Both the position numbers and the translations under genes were made by a program. The notes under the pieces were generated by a model. That model was not told the origin of the DNA and made no database searches. It saw nothing but the letters and a program-made list of their open reading frames with translations. From contig NZ_JAGYHC010000001.1 of assembly GCF_019837165.1 (NCBI RefSeq), positions 2,666,001-2,730,000 on the forward strand: 64,000 nucleotides of DNA. Reading direction: 5' to 3'. Below are positions 1-8,308 of this stretch, one piece after another. The stretch is from Virgibacillus sp. NKC19-3. GTDB lineage: Bacteria > Bacillota > Bacilli > Bacillales > Amphibacillaceae. Each line of letters begins with the position of its first letter. The stretch's first letter is position 1.

Positions 1-195
1 AGCAGCCTGTCTAGCTGTTTCACCCTCCTCCACATTACCTCCGGGGAATTCATAGCCTCTCCCTTTATGCTTCGTTAAAAGCCAATCATCCTTGTACCGG
101 CAAACAACCCATACATGTTTTGGCGAAGTCGAAAACGGATGGTTATCGAAAGAAAGTTTCACTTCATTGTTATAGTAATCTCTGAATGTATACAT
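1..195 (-). CDS. ytkD: YtkD-like Nudix nucleoside triphosphatase, N-terminal part (cut by window edge)
   Basis: The first 65 codons of a minus-strand gene that runs off the left edge. The translation begins MYTFRDYY and reaches PGGNVEEGETARQAA, the start of a Nudix box (Gly-53, five residues, Glu-59); the catalytic REUxEExGU half lies outside the window. The sequence around WLLTKHKGRGYEFPGG matches the YtkD family of Bacillus, which hydrolyses oxidised purine nucleoside triphosphates such as 8-oxo-dGTP and protects DNA during sporulation and stress. The family call is from memory of B. subtilis YtkD; the enzymatic role is inferred from it. Confidence 0.8.
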   Translation of the reverse strand, partial: MYTFRDYYNNEVKLSFDNHPFSTSPKHVWVVCRYKDDWLLTKHKGRGYEFPGGNVEEGETARQAA

Positions 196-213
196 GTTGT
201 CAACTGCCTTTAC

Positions 214-723
214 TTAACTAATGCTTATATTTGTTATCTTCCATTTGTTCTCAAAAGTAAACTCTATTTCAATTTCATATTCATCATAGAAAAAGCTTTG
301 ATTCTCCTGGATGAGTTTTACTTGTGTTTCATTCAATTGTATCATATCATATGCGTTTTCTTCCATGAACCACGGTGGTGTTTCCGTTGGAAGAATGTAT
401 AAACCATCTGCTTCTTCTCTATAAAAATAATCAACATAAGGTTTAGCAGTTTCCCTAGTCGTTACATCTTCAAAAGCCTGAAGCAATTCCTCTTTTGTAT
501 CATAGTTTACCACTTTATAATTTTCATCTACATCTTGTACCAGCATTTCCATAAACGCATCCGTCAAAGAAATAACCGCTTCATGTGGAATATGTTCTTC
601 TTTTTGCTGATCCTCTTCTGCGCCCACGATTTTCAGATCATTGGTGTTAATCAATGTAAATAATAATAAAATAATTCCCAGCCCTAAAATCCAATGCTTT
701 TTCTTGAAACGTTTGCTTCCCAT
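214..723 (-). CDS. membrane-anchored or secreted protein of unknown function
   Basis: A 169-residue protein with a basic N-terminus, one hydrophobic segment at about residues 10-27, and an acidic, polar remainder, so it is probably tethered outside the membrane or exported. There is no Cys lipobox. It lies 18 bp upstream of the ytkD start on the same strand and may be co-transcribed with it. I recognise no catalytic motif. The C-terminal half (YEIEIEFTFENKWKITNI) looks like the beta-strand end of a small extracytoplasmic domain. Function unknown; gene reality is supported by length, codon pattern and the signal-like start. Confidence 0.7.
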   Translation of the reverse strand: MGSKRFKKKHWILGLGIILLLFTLINTNDLKIVGAEEDQQKEEHIPHEAVISLTDAFMEMLVQDVDENYKVVNYDTKEELLQAFEDVTTRETAKPYVDYFYREEADGLYILPTETPPWFMEENAYDMIQLNETQVKLIQENQSFFYDEYEIEIEFTFENKWKITNISIS

Positions 724-819
724 TTGAAATAGCCCCCTTATGTATAACTATTCCTCTAAACCTGGAAAGATAAACCAAAAATAGGAATAGAACATAATTT
801 CATTCTATTCCTATCTTTT

Positions 820-1140
820 TCATATATGATTGTCCCTTAAAATTCCCATCTCTTTAATATGCGATTTTGCTCGCTCATCACCACAGTCATATAACATCTG
901 GAATGTTTCCATCATATTGCTGTCATAATCATCATTTGGTTTATCGTGATGGTAAGGCATAATTGGTACATGGGCCCGCCAAAATGAATGGAAGCTTGCA
1001 TCATGCAAATTCTCCAGCTTGGAACGTAATAAGCTGACCTCATCATCTGTTGCGTGAATGACAAATTCCTCATTGTTATCATATTTAATTTGAGAAATTT
1101 CTCCAGATCCGATATTTACGTAATACTTTTTCTTTTCCAA
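820..1140 (-). CDS. conserved Bacillaceae small protein (sometimes annotated hydrolase/acyltransferase)
   Basis: A soluble protein of about 106 residues starting LEKKKYYVNIGSGEIS. I place the start at the TTG at 1140, nine bases after an AGGAGG at 1150-1155; a GTG at 1143 (six-base spacing) is equally possible. The open frame extends further upstream but that part lies before the ribosome site and is not protein-like. Similar about 110-residue proteins with the YYVN..GEIS start and the SFWRAHVPIxPYHHD block occur across Bacillus, often labelled hydrolase without evidence. No known catalytic motif is visible. Function unknown. Confidence 0.7.
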   Translation of the reverse strand: MEKKKYYVNIGSGEISQIKYDNNEEFVIHATDDEVSLLRSKLENLHDASFHSFWRAHVPIMPYHHDKPNDDYDSNMMETFQMLYDCGDERAKSHIKEMGILRDNHI

Positions 1141-1210
1141 CACTGCACACCTCCTAAGCTTAATTTGCCTAAAAAGTATAAAAAGCATGCATGAAAATTC
1201 GTTTAAAAAA

Positions 1211-1483
1211 GAGGCTGGGACAAAAGTATTTTTAACAAATAAAATCCGAACATACATCGCTTCGGAAATATACTTCGCGCACCTTAGGGCGGCTGGTGAT
1301 CCCCCTTGTGCTCGTCGTATTGCAAGCGACTTCGAGGGGAAGCACTCCTCGCAAAAAAGATTGCTATCGCACTTCGGTGTCTCACCTATGCCTTTTCTCC
1401 CGCTGGAGTCTCCGCATATTTCCTACGCTAAGTTTGATAATGTTCGTCTTTTTAATGAAACACGTTTGTTTTGTCCCAACCTC
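1211..1483. repeat. MITE-like repeat, copy 1 (273 bp)
   Basis: Bounded by GAGGCTGGGACAAAA on the left and TTTTGTCCCAACCTC on the right, inverted repeats with one mismatch. It matches 54328-54599 over its whole length in the same orientation, with about six differences (a few substitutions and one missing C). Open frames inside it are not shared as sensible proteins. It sits between two minus-strand genes. Short non-coding elements with GACTCCAGCGGGA-type cores are common in Bacillaceae genomes; mobilisation in trans by a transposase elsewhere is inference. I see no clear target-site duplication. Confidence 0.85.
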
Positions 1484-1491
1484 AAATCTCA

Positions 1492-2319
1492 TTAGGAAGT
1501 TATTGCTGTTTGTTGATTTTGGTTGGCAAATACACAGCGCCCTTTACCATGTGGAATACACATTGGTGTCCCAAACCTTGGATCATAAGTTACATCACAT
1601 TTCATTTGAAAAACATCATGAACTAAATTACATGTAACAATTTCCTCCGGTTTTCCTTTTGCATAAACCTGTTTATCTTTAATGGAAACAACATGGTGCG
1701 CGTAGCGGCATGCAAGATTTAAATCATGCAATACCATGATGATCGTACGTCCGTCTTTTTCATTCAAATCAAATAATAAATCAAGTACATCAATTTGATG
1801 CGCCATATCTAAATAAGTTGTCGGTTCATCAAGTAGGATCGCATCCGTCTCCTGCGCCAATGTCATGGCAATCCAAGCACGCTGACGCTGACCACCGGAT
1901 AAGGAATCAACAGGGCGATCCTTTAAATCAAGCATGTTTGTTGATTCAAGTGCGTGATGAACAGCATCTTCATCTTCTTTAGACCATTGTTTTAGGAAAC
2001 CGCGATGCGGATGTCTCCCTTGTTTGACAAGTTCCATTACAGATAAACCTTCAGGAGTAACAGGGCCTTGCGGTAAGATAGATAGCTCCTTTGCAACTTC
2101 TTTTGTCCCCATCTTCGCGATATTTTCACCATCTAAAATAACGTTACCGCCTTTTGGCTTTAGCAACCTAGCCAACGATCGTAATAATGTAGATTTTCCA
2201 CTTCCATTAGCGCCAATTAAGACAGTAATTTCGCCTTTAGGTATTGCTATATCTAAATCATCTATTATAATATTTTCCCCGTAACCAAGGGTTAAATCAG
2301 TTGCGGATAGTGTTTGCAT
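1492..2319 (-). CDS. yusV: iron-siderophore ABC transporter ATP-binding protein (YusV/FecE-like)
   Basis: A 275-residue ABC ATPase that would power ferric siderophore uptake through the two permeases at 3549-5587. Walker [10 protein letters not shown] is at residues 36-44, the LSGGQ signature at 140-144 and Walker B ILLDEP at 161-166. The start is the ATG of [14 protein letters not shown], after GGAGCG; the open frame extends 21 codons further but without a ribosome site. The sequence closely resembles B. subtilis YusV, the ATPase shared by several siderophore importers (for example YfiYZ-YfhA). It has its own Fur-like box at 2439-2457, so it is probably iron-repressed separately from the binding protein just upstream. 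Confidence 0.88.
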   Translation of the reverse strand: MQTLSATDLTLGYGENIIIDDLDIAIPKGEITVLIGANGSGKSTLLRSLARLLKPKGGNVILDGENIAKMGTKEVAKELSILPQGPVTPEGLSVMELVKQGRHPHRGFLKQWSKEDEDAVHHALESTNMLDLKDRPVDSLSGGQRQRAWIAMTLAQETDAILLDEPTTYLDMAHQIDVLDLLFDLNEKDGRTIIMVLHDLNLACRYAHHVVSIKDKQVYAKGKPEEIVTCNLVHDVFQMKCDVTYDPRFGTPMCIPHGKGRCVFANQNQQTAITS

Positions 2320-2438
2320 CGGAATCGCTCCTCTACATTCATGCATAAAAGCACACACACACATATCTATGTATATGTTCAAATTTTTCCAAAATGCCTA
2401 TTCTAACTATCTCTATTGTATTTGCTGTTCCGTGATTA

Positions 2439-2457
2439 GTCAATGATAATCGTTTTC
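2439..2457. promoter_or_regulatory. Fur box upstream of the YusV-like ATPase gene
   Basis: The 19-mer GTCAATGATAATCGTTTTC matches the Fur consensus GATAATGATAATCATTATC at 15 of 19 positions. It lies about 120 bp upstream of the ATPase start and after the stop of the binding-protein gene, giving the ATPase its own iron-responsive promoter region. Binding is inferred from the match. Confidence 0.7.
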
Positions 2458-2508
2458 ATTTAGAAGCGACAGTTTTGTGAATAACACGTGTAGTGACAGT
2501 CAGTTTAT

Positions 2509-3459
2509 TTAACTACCCAACGCGTTTAAAACGTCATCGATGGTTTCTTCCGAAGCTATTACTCCCGTATTTGTCCAATTACTTGGATCATCGATAGTAT
2601 AAACATTGTCGTTTTTGGCAGCAGGAGTTTGTTGCCATACAGAACTGTTTTCTAGGGTTTCTACCCCCTGTTCTCCTTCTTCAGCAAGTAAAAATACATG
2701 GTCTGCTTCCAGCTCAGAAAGCGCCTCAAGTGAGATCGGATTCCATTGTGTTTCTGCATTACCTAGGTCTTCAACAAGTGATGGAGCATTTATACCCACT
2801 TCAGAGTAAAGTACTTCTGCACTGTGTCGGTCTTCTTCAAATAAAAAGAATTGATCTCCTGTGGTCCAAATGGCAGCAATGGTTTCATCACTAATTGCTT
2901 CGTCTAATTGTTCACTAGCATCGTTCACTTTTTCCTCGTATTCCTTTAGCACCGATTCAGCTTCGCTTTCTTTCCCCAACATTTTTCCAAACGTTTCAAT
3001 CTGATTACGCCAGTCTTTCGTAGTTTCTTCGGTCATGACATACGTTGGAGCAATTTCACTGTAATCTTCATAACTTCCTTCATAGCTTTCCATATCATTT
3101 TCCAATATGATAAGATTAGGTTCATAGCTAAGGACTTGTTCCAAAGGTAGATCCCATTCCATGCTTGGTACATCTTCCAGATCAACCTCTAGGTAGTCTT
3201 GAATCTGTTGGCCGATTGACCATTTAGCTATAGGCGTAACATCTAGTGCGAGTAAAGCATCTTCATGAAAAGGAGCTAAAACGTTATTCGGATCTTCTGG
3301 AATGCTAACTTTCCCCATTTCCGAATCAAGTGTCACTTCCCCACTAGCATCGTTTTCAGGTTCCGAAGTAGCATCATTATTTCCACATGCAGATATAAAC
3401 AGTACTAGTCCCATTACCATTACGATAAAATTTAGGTGAATTTTATAATTTGAATACAT
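2509..3459 (-). CDS. yfiY: iron-siderophore ABC transporter substrate-binding lipoprotein (YfiY-like)
   Basis: A 316-residue lipoprotein that binds ferric siderophore at the outer face of the membrane. The signal peptide ends in the lipobox LFISAC with Cys-25 as the lipidation site, followed by an acidic Ser/Glu/Asp-rich linker. The body has the two-lobed FecB/FhuD pattern (NVLAPFHEDALLALDVTPIA; YEPNLIILE; WNPISLEALSELEADHVFLL). It is divergent from the permeases at 3549 and shares the Fur box at 3496-3514 with them. YfiY of B. subtilis binds the hydroxamate-citrate siderophores schizokinen and arthrobactin; the same ligand here is only a guess. Confidence 0.85.
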   Translation of the reverse strand: MYSNYKIHLNFIVMVMGLVLFISACGNNDATSEPENDASGEVTLDSEMGKVSIPEDPNNVLAPFHEDALLALDVTPIAKWSIGQQIQDYLEVDLEDVPSMEWDLPLEQVLSYEPNLIILENDMESYEGSYEDYSEIAPTYVMTEETTKDWRNQIETFGKMLGKESEAESVLKEYEEKVNDASEQLDEAISDETIAAIWTTGDQFFLFEEDRHSAEVLYSEVGINAPSLVEDLGNAETQWNPISLEALSELEADHVFLLAEEGEQGVETLENSSVWQQTPAAKNDNVYTIDDPSNWTNTGVIASEETIDDVLNALGS

Positions 3460-3495
3460 ATGTATGGCTCCTTTATGTTATAATTGACATCTAAT

Positions 3496-3514
3496 GGTAA
3501 TGATAATCATTTTC
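3496..3514. promoter_or_regulatory. Fur box in the divergent siderophore promoter region
   Basis: GGTAATGATAATCATTTTC matches the Fur consensus at 17 of 19 positions. It lies between the binding-protein gene (leftward, start 3459) and the permease operon (rightward, start 3549). On the minus strand a TTGACT at 3528-3523, a 17-base spacer and TATCAT at 3505-3500 form a plausible sigma-A promoter whose -10 is inside the box, so Fur-Fe would block it. A TTGACA at 3484-3489 faces right, but I see no good -10 for it. Confidence 0.88.
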
Positions 3515-3548
3515 AATTATAAAGTCAATTACAATTCAGGGGAAAACG

Positions 3549-4565
3549 ATGCTATCAACAATCAACCACTCAAACTTATTAAGAACAATTATAAATATTT
3601 CTGCCATCCTTGCATTACTCTTTTCAATCGGGATATCCGTATCGTACGGTACTACTGATATTGATCTCCTAACTGTTTGGCAGGCCATTTTTCATTTTAA
3701 TCCGGATTTGACAACACACCAGATTATACAGGAATTACGTCTACCTCGAGCATTTACTGCACTTTTCGTTGGTGCGTTTCTTGCAGTGTCTGGTGCCATC
3801 ATGCAAGGAATGACTCGAAATCCATTGGCTTCCCCATCCATTATGGGTGTTACAGACGGGGCTGCTTTTGCACTTGTGATCATGCTCGCATTTTTCCCAA
3901 CTGTCTCAAACTCGGGTATAACGGTAGCTTCCCTTATTGGTGCTGGTCTGGCTGTAACACTTATATTTATGATAGGTTCCTTCTCTAAAGGAGGATTAAC
4001 ACCTGTTAAATTGGCACTGGCGGGTGTTGCCATTGGCACAATGCTAAGTTCGATATCCTCTATGATTTCATTGCATTTTCAATTAGAAAAAGAAATGGGC
4101 TTTTGGCTGGCAGGTGAACTTGCTGGAGCGAATTGGACCTCCGTTCAGATTCTCTTGATTGCAGGAACTATAGGAATGGTTCTAGCACTTGCTATCGCGA
4201 AATCCATTACAGTGCTCAGTCTAGGCGAAGATATATCTACCGGTTTAGGTCAAAATAATATCCTGACAAAAATACTAGGAATATTCGCTGTACTGGTCTT
4301 AACAGGCGCAGCTGTTTCCATTGCCGGAGCAGTGGGTTTTGTCGGGCTTATCATACCACATATTACCCGCTTTATTATGGGGACGGATTATCGATGGATC
4401 ATCCCATCATCCGCAATATTTGGAGGACTTTTACTTGTGTTGTCTGACGTTGTTGCAAGGGGTATTAATGCTCCTTTTGAGACACCCGTAGGAGCTATTA
4501 CTTCCCTTATCGGTGTTCCTTTCTTCCTTTACTTAGCACGTGGAAGTGGAGGTGGAAAATCATGA
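3549..4565 (+). CDS. yfiZ: FecCD-family siderophore ABC permease (YfiZ-like)
   Basis: A 338-residue polytopic membrane protein of the FecCD/BtuC family, one of two subunits forming the ferric siderophore channel. Diagnostic stretches include IIQELRLPRAFTALFVGAFLAVSGA near the N-terminus and GAVGFVGLIIPHITRFIMG, the coupling-helix region that contacts the ATPase, near residues 250-280. The next gene starts within its last four bases (ATGA overlap), so the two are translationally coupled. Family length is typical. It resembles B. subtilis YfiZ most, though FeuB and FhuB relatives are also close. Expected to be iron-repressed through the Fur box at 3496. Confidence 0.88.
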   Translation: MLSTINHSNLLRTIINISAILALLFSIGISVSYGTTDIDLLTVWQAIFHFNPDLTTHQIIQELRLPRAFTALFVGAFLAVSGAIMQGMTRNPLASPSIMGVTDGAAFALVIMLAFFPTVSNSGITVASLIGAGLAVTLIFMIGSFSKGGLTPVKLALAGVAIGTMLSSISSMISLHFQLEKEMGFWLAGELAGANWTSVQILLIAGTIGMVLALAIAKSITVLSLGEDISTGLGQNNILTKILGIFAVLVLTGAAVSIAGAVGFVGLIIPHITRFIMGTDYRWIIPSSAIFGGLLLVLSDVVARGINAPFETPVGAITSLIGVPFFLYLARGSGGGKS

Positions 4566-5587
4566 ATACAAATGGGGAAACATCAAAGCGAAAAAAATTC
4601 TTGTGGATTATGATCCTGTTAATCACACTGTTGATTGTCCTATTTTTTATTAGTTTACGCACAGGTGTCATTCAAATCACACCAGGGGAAGTTTTACAAA
4701 CACTATTGAATAATGGAACAAATAAACAAGAACTCATCCTGTTTGATTTTCGCTTGCCACAGATCCTGTTAGCATTATTAATAGGGGCAGGGCTGGCGAT
4801 ATCCGGGGTTATCCTGCAAGGAGTCACTCAAAATGAACTCGCGGATCCAGGGATTTTAGGGATAAACACAGGTGCTGGGCTCGCAGTTGTATTATTTATA
4901 TTCTTTTTCCGGGATAGCCTTGATACCACAGGCTCACTGTCTATTTTTATGATGCCTATATTTGCATTAGTCGGAGCAATGGGTGCAGCATTTTTAATTT
5001 ATGTATTAGCATGGAAAAAGGGAGTAAATCCGATACGGCTTATTTTGGTAGGTATCGGAGTGAATGCAGGGTTTAGTGCTTTTCTTGTGATTTTCCAGTT
5101 ACAAATGGATCCGCAGGATTTCAGACAGGCTCATGTGTGGCTATCTGGGGATATATGGAACGCAAATTGGGCTTTCGTGCTTGCCTTGTTACCTTGGATA
5201 CTCATTCTTATACCAATTGCATTGCATAAAGCAAGTGCGCTAAATGTATTAAACTTAGGGGATGAAGTAGCATCCGGCTTAGGGTCAAATGTAGAAAGGG
5301 AAAGGCGCCTGTTATTGTTCATTGCCGTTGCACTAGCAGGTGCATCGGTAGCAGCTGGCGGTGGAATTGCCTTTTTAGGATTAGTCGTTCCACACATCGC
5401 ACGAAAAATAATCGGACCATTGCATCAATATATTATCCCAATCTCGACATTAATTGGCGCATTACTCTTAATGGTGGCAGATACAATCGGCCAAAATTTA
5501 CTGGCTCCAACAGAAATCCCCGTTGGGATCATTGTAGCAATCTTGAGTGCACCATATTTTGTCTATTTATTAATGAAAACAAAGTAA
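4562..5587 (+). CDS. yfhA: FecCD-family siderophore ABC permease, second subunit (YfhA-like)
   Basis: A 341-residue FecCD permease that pairs with the preceding protein to form the heterodimeric channel. A strong first membrane helix (WIMILLITLLIVLFFISL) follows a short basic head, and the conserved QELILFDFRLPQILLALLIG and AFLGLVVPHIARKI blocks are present. It overlaps the upstream permease by four bases. The flavin reductase gene follows 23 bp later with its own AAGGAGGG site, so the three genes are probably one transcript ending at the terminator at 6634. Confidence 0.88.
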   Translation: MNTNGETSKRKKFLWIMILLITLLIVLFFISLRTGVIQITPGEVLQTLLNNGTNKQELILFDFRLPQILLALLIGAGLAISGVILQGVTQNELADPGILGINTGAGLAVVLFIFFFRDSLDTTGSLSIFMMPIFALVGAMGAAFLIYVLAWKKGVNPIRLILVGIGVNAGFSAFLVIFQLQMDPQDFRQAHVWLSGDIWNANWAFVLALLPWILILIPIALHKASALNVLNLGDEVASGLGSNVERERRLLLFIAVALAGASVAAGGGIAFLGLVVPHIARKIIGPLHQYIIPISTLIGALLLMVADTIGQNLLAPTEIPVGIIVAILSAPYFVYLLMKTK

Positions 5588-5610
5588 TACCTATCAAGGA
5601 GGGCTTTCTC

Positions 5611-6624
5611 ATGCCGGACAAATTCGAATTATACGACGTCACCATCATAGGTGGAGGGCCTGTTGGATTATTCACTGCTTTTTATAGTGGGATGCGGGAG
5701 ATGAAAACAAAAGTTATTGAATATTTACCATTCCTTGGCGGTAAAGTCCCCTACTTCTATCCAGAAAAAATCATTCGGGATGTAGGTGGGATTCCTCAAT
5801 TATCCGGTGAGCAGTTAACCGAAAATCTAATTGAACAGGCGAAAACATTTGATCCAACGATTGTGTTAGAAGAGCAGGTAACCGAAGTGAAAAAATGTGA
5901 AGATGGAACCTTTCTCTTAACAAGTAGTAATGGCGCGAGACATCATACAAAGGCCATTATCTTGGCCACTGGATTTGGTATATTAAAATCCGTTAAATTA
6001 GACCTTCCCGGCGCCGAAGAATATGAAGAAAAAAGCCTTTATTACACGATTCGAAAGTTGGATCATTTTAAAGGAAAACAGGTGCTAGTATCCGGTGGCG
6101 GAAATTCAGCAGTTGATTGGGCGAATGAACTGGAATCCATTGCAGAAAAAGTTACAGTGGTATATCGTAGACCATCATTCTCCGGAATAGAAAGCAATAT
6201 AACAAAAATGATGAATTCTTCTGTTGACATTCTTCAGCCATATGAACTGGTGGAACTAAAAGGAAAGAATGGACAGATTTCTAGTACTATAACTAAACAT
6301 ACCGATACACATAATCAAAAAGAAATCCCCGTAGATAATATCATTGTGAATCATGGATTTCACATTGATCTAGGAGCTATAGAACAATGGGGCATGCAAA
6401 TGAATAATGGCTCCATTCAGGTAGATGATCAGATGTCTACATCCATCCCGGGCATATTTGCTGTTGGTGATATAGCAAGCTTTCCCGGTAAATTGAATTT
6501 AATAGCTGGTGGTTTTAATGAAGGACCAATTGCTGTTAACAATGCGAAATTGCATTCATCGCCAGAGGCTCAGCTGGAAACGATATATTCTACGAACTAT
6601 GAACCGTTGATAAAAGAAGATTAA
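5611..6624 (+). CDS. ycgT: type-2 ferredoxin/flavodoxin-NADP reductase-like flavoprotein (YcgT-like)
   Basis: A 337-residue thioredoxin-reductase-fold enzyme without the CxxC pair of true thioredoxin reductase. The FAD-binding GGGPVG is at residues 14-19, a pyridine-nucleotide loop GGGNSAVDW at 162-170, and the FAD-closing GIFAVGDIAS near the C-terminus. It is a paralog of YumC at 43125-44111. B. subtilis YcgT belongs to the Fur regulon; here the gene is directly embedded in the siderophore operon, which suggests a role in reducing imported iron or supplying electrons under iron limitation. That role is inferred from context; NADPH oxidation with ferredoxin/flavodoxin as partner is the family activity. 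Confidence 0.85.
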   Translation: MPDKFELYDVTIIGGGPVGLFTAFYSGMREMKTKVIEYLPFLGGKVPYFYPEKIIRDVGGIPQLSGEQLTENLIEQAKTFDPTIVLEEQVTEVKKCEDGTFLLTSSNGARHHTKAIILATGFGILKSVKLDLPGAEEYEEKSLYYTIRKLDHFKGKQVLVSGGGNSAVDWANELESIAEKVTVVYRRPSFSGIESNITKMMNSSVDILQPYELVELKGKNGQISSTITKHTDTHNQKEIPVDNIIVNHGFHIDLGAIEQWGMQMNNGSIQVDDQMSTSIPGIFAVGDIASFPGKLNLIAGGFNEGPIAVNNAKLHSSPEAQLETIYSTNYEPLIKED

Positions 6625-6633
6625 ATCGACAAT

Positions 6634-6674
6634 AAAGGACGATACACACGCAACTACTAGGTATCGTCCTTTTA
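6634..6674 (+). terminator. intrinsic terminator of the siderophore uptake operon
   Basis: The arms AAAGGACGATAC and GTATCGTCCTTT form a 12-bp stem around a loop of about 15 bases, ending in a short T run. It follows the flavin reductase stop by 9 bp. Confidence 0.85.
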
Positions 6675-6736
6675 CTTCTTATTCGAAATCGCTACTGTGA
6701 TAATGATAAAGTAGGCTTTTTTCGCGTTAACAACTT

Positions 6737-7663
6737 TTATGGCACTATATTGCCTGCTGCTTTATAAAGCTCATACCATTCAGCTCGTGTAAGTGGAATT
6801 TCCGATCCTGCGCTCATCTTTTGCAGACGATCCATTTTCGTTGTACCACTAACGACTTGGATATTCGCCGGGTGACGTGTGATCCACGCAACTGCAATGG
6901 CCTCAGACGCTACATCATATTTTTCGGCAAGCCTATCCAGCACCTTATTCAGTTCAGGAAAACGATTATAATCTCCAACGAATACGCCTTCAAAGAATCC
7001 GGCTTGAAAAGGCGACCATGCTTGTAAAGTGATATCTTTAAGACGGGAATACTCAAGTGTACTGCTATCGCGATTAACCGACTGATCATTGGTCATATTC
7101 AATGCAATTCCTGAGTCGATGAGCGGCGTATGCGCGATCGAAAGCTGCATTTGATTAACGACAAGTTTTTGTGATAATGTGCTTTGAAGCATTTCTATCT
7201 GCATTGGATTATGATTGGAAACACCAAAATAACGAACCTTCCCACTATTTTCTAGTTCGTCAAATGCTTGACTCACCTCATCTGGTTCCATCAACGGATC
7301 CGGCCGGTGCAACAGCAAAATATCCAAATAATCCGTCTGCAGGCGTGACAACGTTCCTTCGACAGACCTTAAAATATGTTCTTTAGAGAAATCATAATAG
7401 CCACCCTTTTTTTGAATCCCGCACTTACTCTGAATAATCATTTTTTCCCTCATGGAAGCATCCATAGAAATCGCTTTGGAAAAGAGTGATTCGCATTCCC
7501 CATCACCATAAATATCGGCATGGTCGAAGAAATTAATTCCCGCTTCTTGAGCCGATTTCACAAGTTGATCAATTTCCTGGAGAGAAAGGGAGTTGATGCG
7601 CATATTTCCCATAATAATATTGGATGCAGACAAATCTGTTCCGGGTAATGTCGTGTATTTCAT
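6737..7663 (-). CDS. aldo/keto reductase family oxidoreductase
   Basis: A 308-residue NAD(P)H-dependent reductase of the aldo/keto reductase superfamily, a TIM barrel. The catalytic tetrad is visible: Asp-47 and Tyr-52 in FFDHADIYG, Lys-80 in IIQSKCGI and His-119 in ILLLHRPDP. The start is the ATG of MKYTTLPGTD behind AGGAGG; an upstream ATG in the same frame precedes that ribosome site and is less likely. It resembles the YdhF/YcsN group, whose substrates are not settled. It stands alone on the minus strand, between the siderophore terminator and a broken small gene. Confidence 0.85.
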   Translation of the reverse strand: MKYTTLPGTDLSASNIIMGNMRINSLSLQEIDQLVKSAQEAGINFFDHADIYGDGECESLFSKAISMDASMREKMIIQSKCGIQKKGGYYDFSKEHILRSVEGTLSRLQTDYLDILLLHRPDPLMEPDEVSQAFDELENSGKVRYFGVSNHNPMQIEMLQSTLSQKLVVNQMQLSIAHTPLIDSGIALNMTNDQSVNRDSSTLEYSRLKDITLQAWSPFQAGFFEGVFVGDYNRFPELNKVLDRLAEKYDVASEAIAVAWITRHPANIQVVSGTTKMDRLQKMSAGSEIPLTRAEWYELYKAAGNIVP

Positions 7664-7774
7664 GATATGTATGACCTCCTGATTCTTATTATATTCTATA
7701 TTCATTTTCCCTTTTTAGTAACGTTTAAACCATATCCGTATGCAATAACCCAACTTCAAAAATTACTTTTTTCA

Positions 7775-8021
7775 CTATTGCCTAACATCCACCCATTTTT
7801 TCTCAATGATATTAGGCCCCTTCCGGCGATTATGAAGAACATATAATTCCCGTCTAGGGTCTTCTTGATATACTTTCATAGCATCTGGAGAATTAGAAAA
7901 CGTTTTTTAAAGGAGCGATCTCATCTAAAATACGCTCTCTTTTCTCATCTGTATGTGCTCGAACAGCTTCTATCAAAACCCATTGTTCCGGAAAAGCCTG
8001 GCGTACATTTTCCAACTTCAT
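7775..8021 (-). pseudogene. frameshifted small conserved protein gene (about 81 residues when repaired)
   Basis: The ATG at 8021 opens MKLENVRQAFPEQWVLIEA and reads to an early stop at 7893. One frame over, the sequence continues as FSNSPDAMKVYQ ... RRELYVLHNR ... KKWVDVRQ and stops at 7775. Removing one A from the A6 run (coding strand) at about 7904-7909 joins the halves into one 81-residue protein of a type I recall as common in Bacillaceae (FPEQWVLIEA ... RELYVLHT ... RxWLGVR). Function unknown. The break is either real decay or a homopolymer overcall. An A AAA AAC heptamer is present, but a -1 slip there would give the wrong frame. Confidence 0.7.
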
Positions 8022-8074
8022 TTGAGTCACCTCCAAGTGTGTAATGGCAATAAAGTTGTCTAAAAAGCAATACA

Positions 8075-8248
8075 TTATGCCACAATCGCGCCATCATTGC
8101 ATTGGGAACAGAGTATTTTATGATTATTTGCCCAGCTTTTTAAATTTGTTAAACCATTTAATTCCTTTGCTTGAACTATAATTGCTATCTTATCATCATC
8201 TTTTATTTCTTTATTACAGTTACTACATTTTAAGTTTGGAGAAAACAT
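8075..8248 (-). CDS. small Cys-pair (zinc-ribbon-like) protein, paralog 1
   Basis: A 57-residue protein starting MFSPNLKCSNCNKEI, with two CxxC pairs (CSNC near residue 8 and CSQC near 48) separated by about 36 residues, enough to hold one Zn or an Fe-S site. The start is the ATG at 8248, 11 bases after GGAGG; a TTG at 8257 is too close to the ribosome site. It is a clear paralog of 9821-9988, sharing KIAIIVQAKELNGLTNLKS. Relatives in Bacillus are often mislabelled as Fe3+ hydroxamate transporter components. Function unknown; a nucleic-acid- or protein-binding zinc ribbon is one possibility. Confidence 0.75.
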   Translation of the reverse strand: MFSPNLKCSNCNKEIKDDDKIAIIVQAKELNGLTNLKSWANNHKILCSQCNDGAIVA

Positions 8249-8308
8249 ATAATTCAAATCCTCCTTTTCAGTTAAATGGCCCTATTCTGGCACAACAACT
8301 GCGCTTTG

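Noticed and set aside
1187-1637. Open frames on the + strand across repeat copy 1
   Set aside because: They start inside or next to the repeat, have no ribosome site and change between the two copies of the element.
7900-7912. Programmed -1 frameshifting at A AAA AAC in the small gene at 7.9 kb
   Set aside because: A -1 slip leads to the wrong phase; the conserved tail needs +1 or -2, and there is no clear downstream pseudoknot.
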